From the NCBI RefSeq assembly GCF_014696435.1, contig NZ_JACJQG010000036.1, positions 24,760 through 88,759 on the forward strand: a stretch of 64,000 nucleotides of DNA, given 5' to 3'. This DNA is from Calothrix anomala FACHB-343 (GTDB lineage: Bacteria > Cyanobacteriota > Cyanobacteriia > Cyanobacteriales > Nostocaceae). Position numbers and translations under genes: made by a program. Under the pieces are notes generated by a model. The model saw only the letters and a program-made list of their open reading frames with translations, searched no databases and was not told where the DNA came from. Below are positions 62,410 through 64,000 of this stretch, piece by piece. How positions within the stretch are numbered: the stretch's first letter is position 1; the number at the start of each line of letters is the position of its first letter.

Positions 62410-62469
62410 ATCGGGGCAGAAAAATAGCAATGAATTTAGCATACCTTAGCGTTGACGCCATCATCGAAA

Positions 62470-62500
62470 TGACGCTATCGTCAATATGACATAACTGTCA
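62470..62500. promoter_or_regulatory. Pair of TetR-type operator palindromes
   Basis: TGACGCTATCGTCA (62470-62483) and TGACATAACTGTCA (62487-62500) are both perfect 5-4-5 palindromes, centres 17 bp apart, between the divergent tetR and glycosyltransferase genes. Confidence 0.72.
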
Positions 62501-62546
62501 TTTATTTGCTAATGATCGCTAATCATGTGCAACAGGAGCGCCAATT

Positions 62547-63818
62547 ATGCGGATCGCTATCATTGCTTTGGGAAGTCAAGGGGATGTTCAACCTTACGTT
62601 GCTTTAGGAACAGGCTTAAAAGCAGCAGGTCACATTGTACGTCTATTGAGTCATGAAAACTTTGCTGGGCTAGTGAGTTCCCATGATTTAGAGTTTTGTC
62701 CAATGCAGGGTAATGTGCAAGAAATTATCGAAACTCAGGAAATGCGAGATCTTTTGGATAAAGGAAATTTTCTGGCGATTACCACCCGCACAGCAAAAGA
62801 AACCCAACGTGCAGCTATCAATTGGGCGCAAGCAGGTTTAGCAGCTTGTCAAGACATGGATTTATTGGTTGCAGGAGTTGGGGGACTATACCTTGGTATT
62901 TCACTAGCCGAAAAATTGGACATTCCCTTGCTACAAGCCTACGTCTTCCCCTTTACCCCAACACAAACATTTCCTGGTGTTCTTTTTCCCCAGTCCCTAA
63001 GTAGATTTGGTGGTACTGTCAATTGGCTATCCCATCATTTGATTAGACAAATCATGTGGCAAGGATCTCGTACAGGCGATACATTAGCCCGAAAGCAAGT
63101 GCTAAACCTACCCACAGCAGCATTTTTCGGCCCCTACAAGTCCAGCCATCTCCATCGCTATCCAATTCTCTATGGTTTCAGCCCATCTGTAATTCCTCAA
63201 CCATCAGATTGGCAAAATACAGTAGTTACAGGCTACTGGTTTTTAGACCCTGCACCTAATTGGACTCCACCCTCAGCCCTCATGGAATTTCTGGAAAAGG
63301 GGCCGCCCCCTGTATATATTGGCTTTGGCAGTATGGGTAACCGCAATCCAGAAGAAACAGCCAATCTTGTCTTACAAGCCCTAGCCAAAACTCAACAACG
63401 AGCTATTATCTACTCTGGCTGGAGTGGTATGCGGACAGAAAATTTGCCAGATAGCGTTTATCTTGTAGACTCCATACCTCATTCATGGCTCTTCCCTCGT
63501 GTCGCAGCAGTCGTACATCACGGTGGTGCTGGAACCACAGCCGCAGGTTTACGGGCGGGAATTCCGACAATTATTATTCCCTTCTTCGGAGATCAGGACT
63601 TTTGGGGACAACGTATAGCACAATTAAGCGTTGGTACAGAACCAATTCCACGGAAACAACTGACAGCTGAACGACTTGCACAAGCGATTCAAAAAGCAGT
63701 GACCGATAAAACAATGCGTCAACGAGCAGCTAACTTAGGGGCAAAAATCCAAGCAGAAAATGGCATTGCAAATGCAGTTTCAGTCATACAGCAAATCGAA
63801 AATCTCAAGGTTGCCTAA
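62547..63818 (+). CDS. Glycosyltransferase family 1 (UGT/MGT type)
   Basis: A 423-residue GT-B enzyme. The N terminus MRIAIIALGSQGDVQPYVALGTGLKAAGH is the sterol/macrolide glucosyltransferase signature. The donor-binding part has VYIGFGSMGNRNPEE, HSWLFPRVAAVVHHGGAGTTAAGLRAGIPTIIIPFFGDQDFWGQ, with the His and Gly-Gly of the NDP-sugar site. It transfers a sugar to a lipid, sterol or natural product; the acceptor is unknown. A ribosome-binding site (CAGGAG) precedes the ATG. Divergence from tetR across the operators suggests joint control with the efflux operon. Confidence 0.93.
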   Translation: MRIAIIALGSQGDVQPYVALGTGLKAAGHIVRLLSHENFAGLVSSHDLEFCPMQGNVQEIIETQEMRDLLDKGNFLAITTRTAKETQRAAINWAQAGLAACQDMDLLVAGVGGLYLGISLAEKLDIPLLQAYVFPFTPTQTFPGVLFPQSLSRFGGTVNWLSHHLIRQIMWQGSRTGDTLARKQVLNLPTAAFFGPYKSSHLHRYPILYGFSPSVIPQPSDWQNTVVTGYWFLDPAPNWTPPSALMEFLEKGPPPVYIGFGSMGNRNPEETANLVLQALAKTQQRAIIYSGWSGMRTENLPDSVYLVDSIPHSWLFPRVAAVVHHGGAGTTAAGLRAGIPTIIIPFFGDQDFWGQRIAQLSVGTEPIPRKQLTAERLAQAIQKAVTDKTMRQRAANLGAKIQAENGIANAVSVIQQIENLKVA

Positions 63819-63843
63819 TATAGGCCTGCTTTACCCACTAAGC

Positions 63844-63881
63844 AAAAAGCCGCTTCTACTCTTGTGTAGAAGCGGCTTTTT
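63844..63881. terminator. Bidirectional terminator between glycosyltransferase and 5S rRNA
   Basis: AAAAAGCCGCTTCTAC pairs perfectly with GTAGAAGCGGCTTTTT around 6 bases. It serves the plus-strand gene and the minus-strand rRNA operon. Confidence 0.92.
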
Positions 63882-63890
63882 GTGAAAAAT

Positions 63891-64000
63891 AGACCTGGCA
63901 TCGAGCTATTGTAGCAGGAGGCAACCCTCAAACTATCGTCGCCGCAGCAGCGTTTCACCTCTGAGTTCGGGAAGGGGTCAGAGTGGTTCCACCGCGCAAT
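63891..64000 (-). rRNA. rrf: 5S ribosomal RNA, 5' end outside the window
   Basis: Reverse complement reads GGAACCACTCTGACCCCTTC then CCGAACTCAGAGGTGAAACG and ends ATGCCAGGTCT, the 5S core and 3' end. About 110 of roughly 118-120 bases are seen. The rRNA operon should continue to the right on the minus strand. Confidence 0.95.

Overview
The window reads as chromosomal DNA of a filamentous, probably heterocyst-type cyanobacterium (Nostoc/Calothrix/Tolypothrix-like). This rests on many GCGATCGC (HIP1) sites, heptanucleotide tandem repeats, Calvin-cycle aldolase, GUN4 and pentapeptide-repeat proteins, kinase-ATPase-histidine kinase giants, and a long tRNA array of the kind known from Anabaena/Nostoc. 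The species cannot be fixed from the sequence alone.

Layout. 1-10.9 kb holds mostly metabolic and membrane genes: class II fructose-bisphosphate aldolase (5' end outside), hisD, acylphosphatase, a DUF1823-like gene, a GH13 glucanase, DAHP synthase, and a SpoIIM/RDD membrane group. 10.9-11.6 kb is a graveyard of small mobile elements, including a tnpB-less IS200/IS605 derivative. 12.6-15.1 kb is a minus-strand array of 27 recognisable tRNA genes plus one remnant, with a good promoter at 15176-15204. Three of its genes carry the same ~27-nt repeat in the T-loop. An HNH nuclease gene lies just upstream on the same strand. 16.5-21.5 kb encodes a CHAT-protease-like/ATPase protein and an ATPase/membrane/coiled-coil/GUN4 fusion. 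21.7-22.0 kb is an array of eleven 21-bp repeats. 22-33 kb holds secreted proteins, a Kelch protein, a 1942-residue kinase/AAA/GAF/PAS/histidine kinase, and a FecR plus beta-barrel-like pair.

33.4-44.1 kb is the most coherent functional block. On the minus strand it has a sulfide:quinone-reductase-like flavoprotein, an ArsR-type regulator, an SCP2 protein, a rhodanese, and an RND pump with its adaptor. On the plus strand it has an ETHE1-like persulfide dioxygenase, a rhodanese-DUF2892 protein and a TauE/SafE exporter. The palindrome ACTATATAGT occurs upstream of both the flavoprotein and the dioxygenase. I infer a sulfide/persulfide detoxification regulon.

44.4-64 kb carries a DUF4129 protein, a beta-helix protein, glycosyltransferases, an isolated PotC permease, a kinase-FGE fusion, peptide deformylase, a VOC protein, a YdcF-like protein, a tautomerase, and a pentapeptide protein. 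It ends with a TetR/MFS/hydrolase cluster that is divergent from a glycosyltransferase across two palindromic operators. The right edge cuts a 5S rRNA gene, so an rRNA operon probably continues beyond it on the minus strand.

Intergenic DNA is dominated by small repeats. They include a ~124-bp MITE family in three copies (one forms part of a stop codon, one encodes a protein tail), a GTAGGTTGGG palindrome family in three copies, heptamer tandems that supply two start codons, and a ~27-nt element that appears to prefer GGTTC-like targets.
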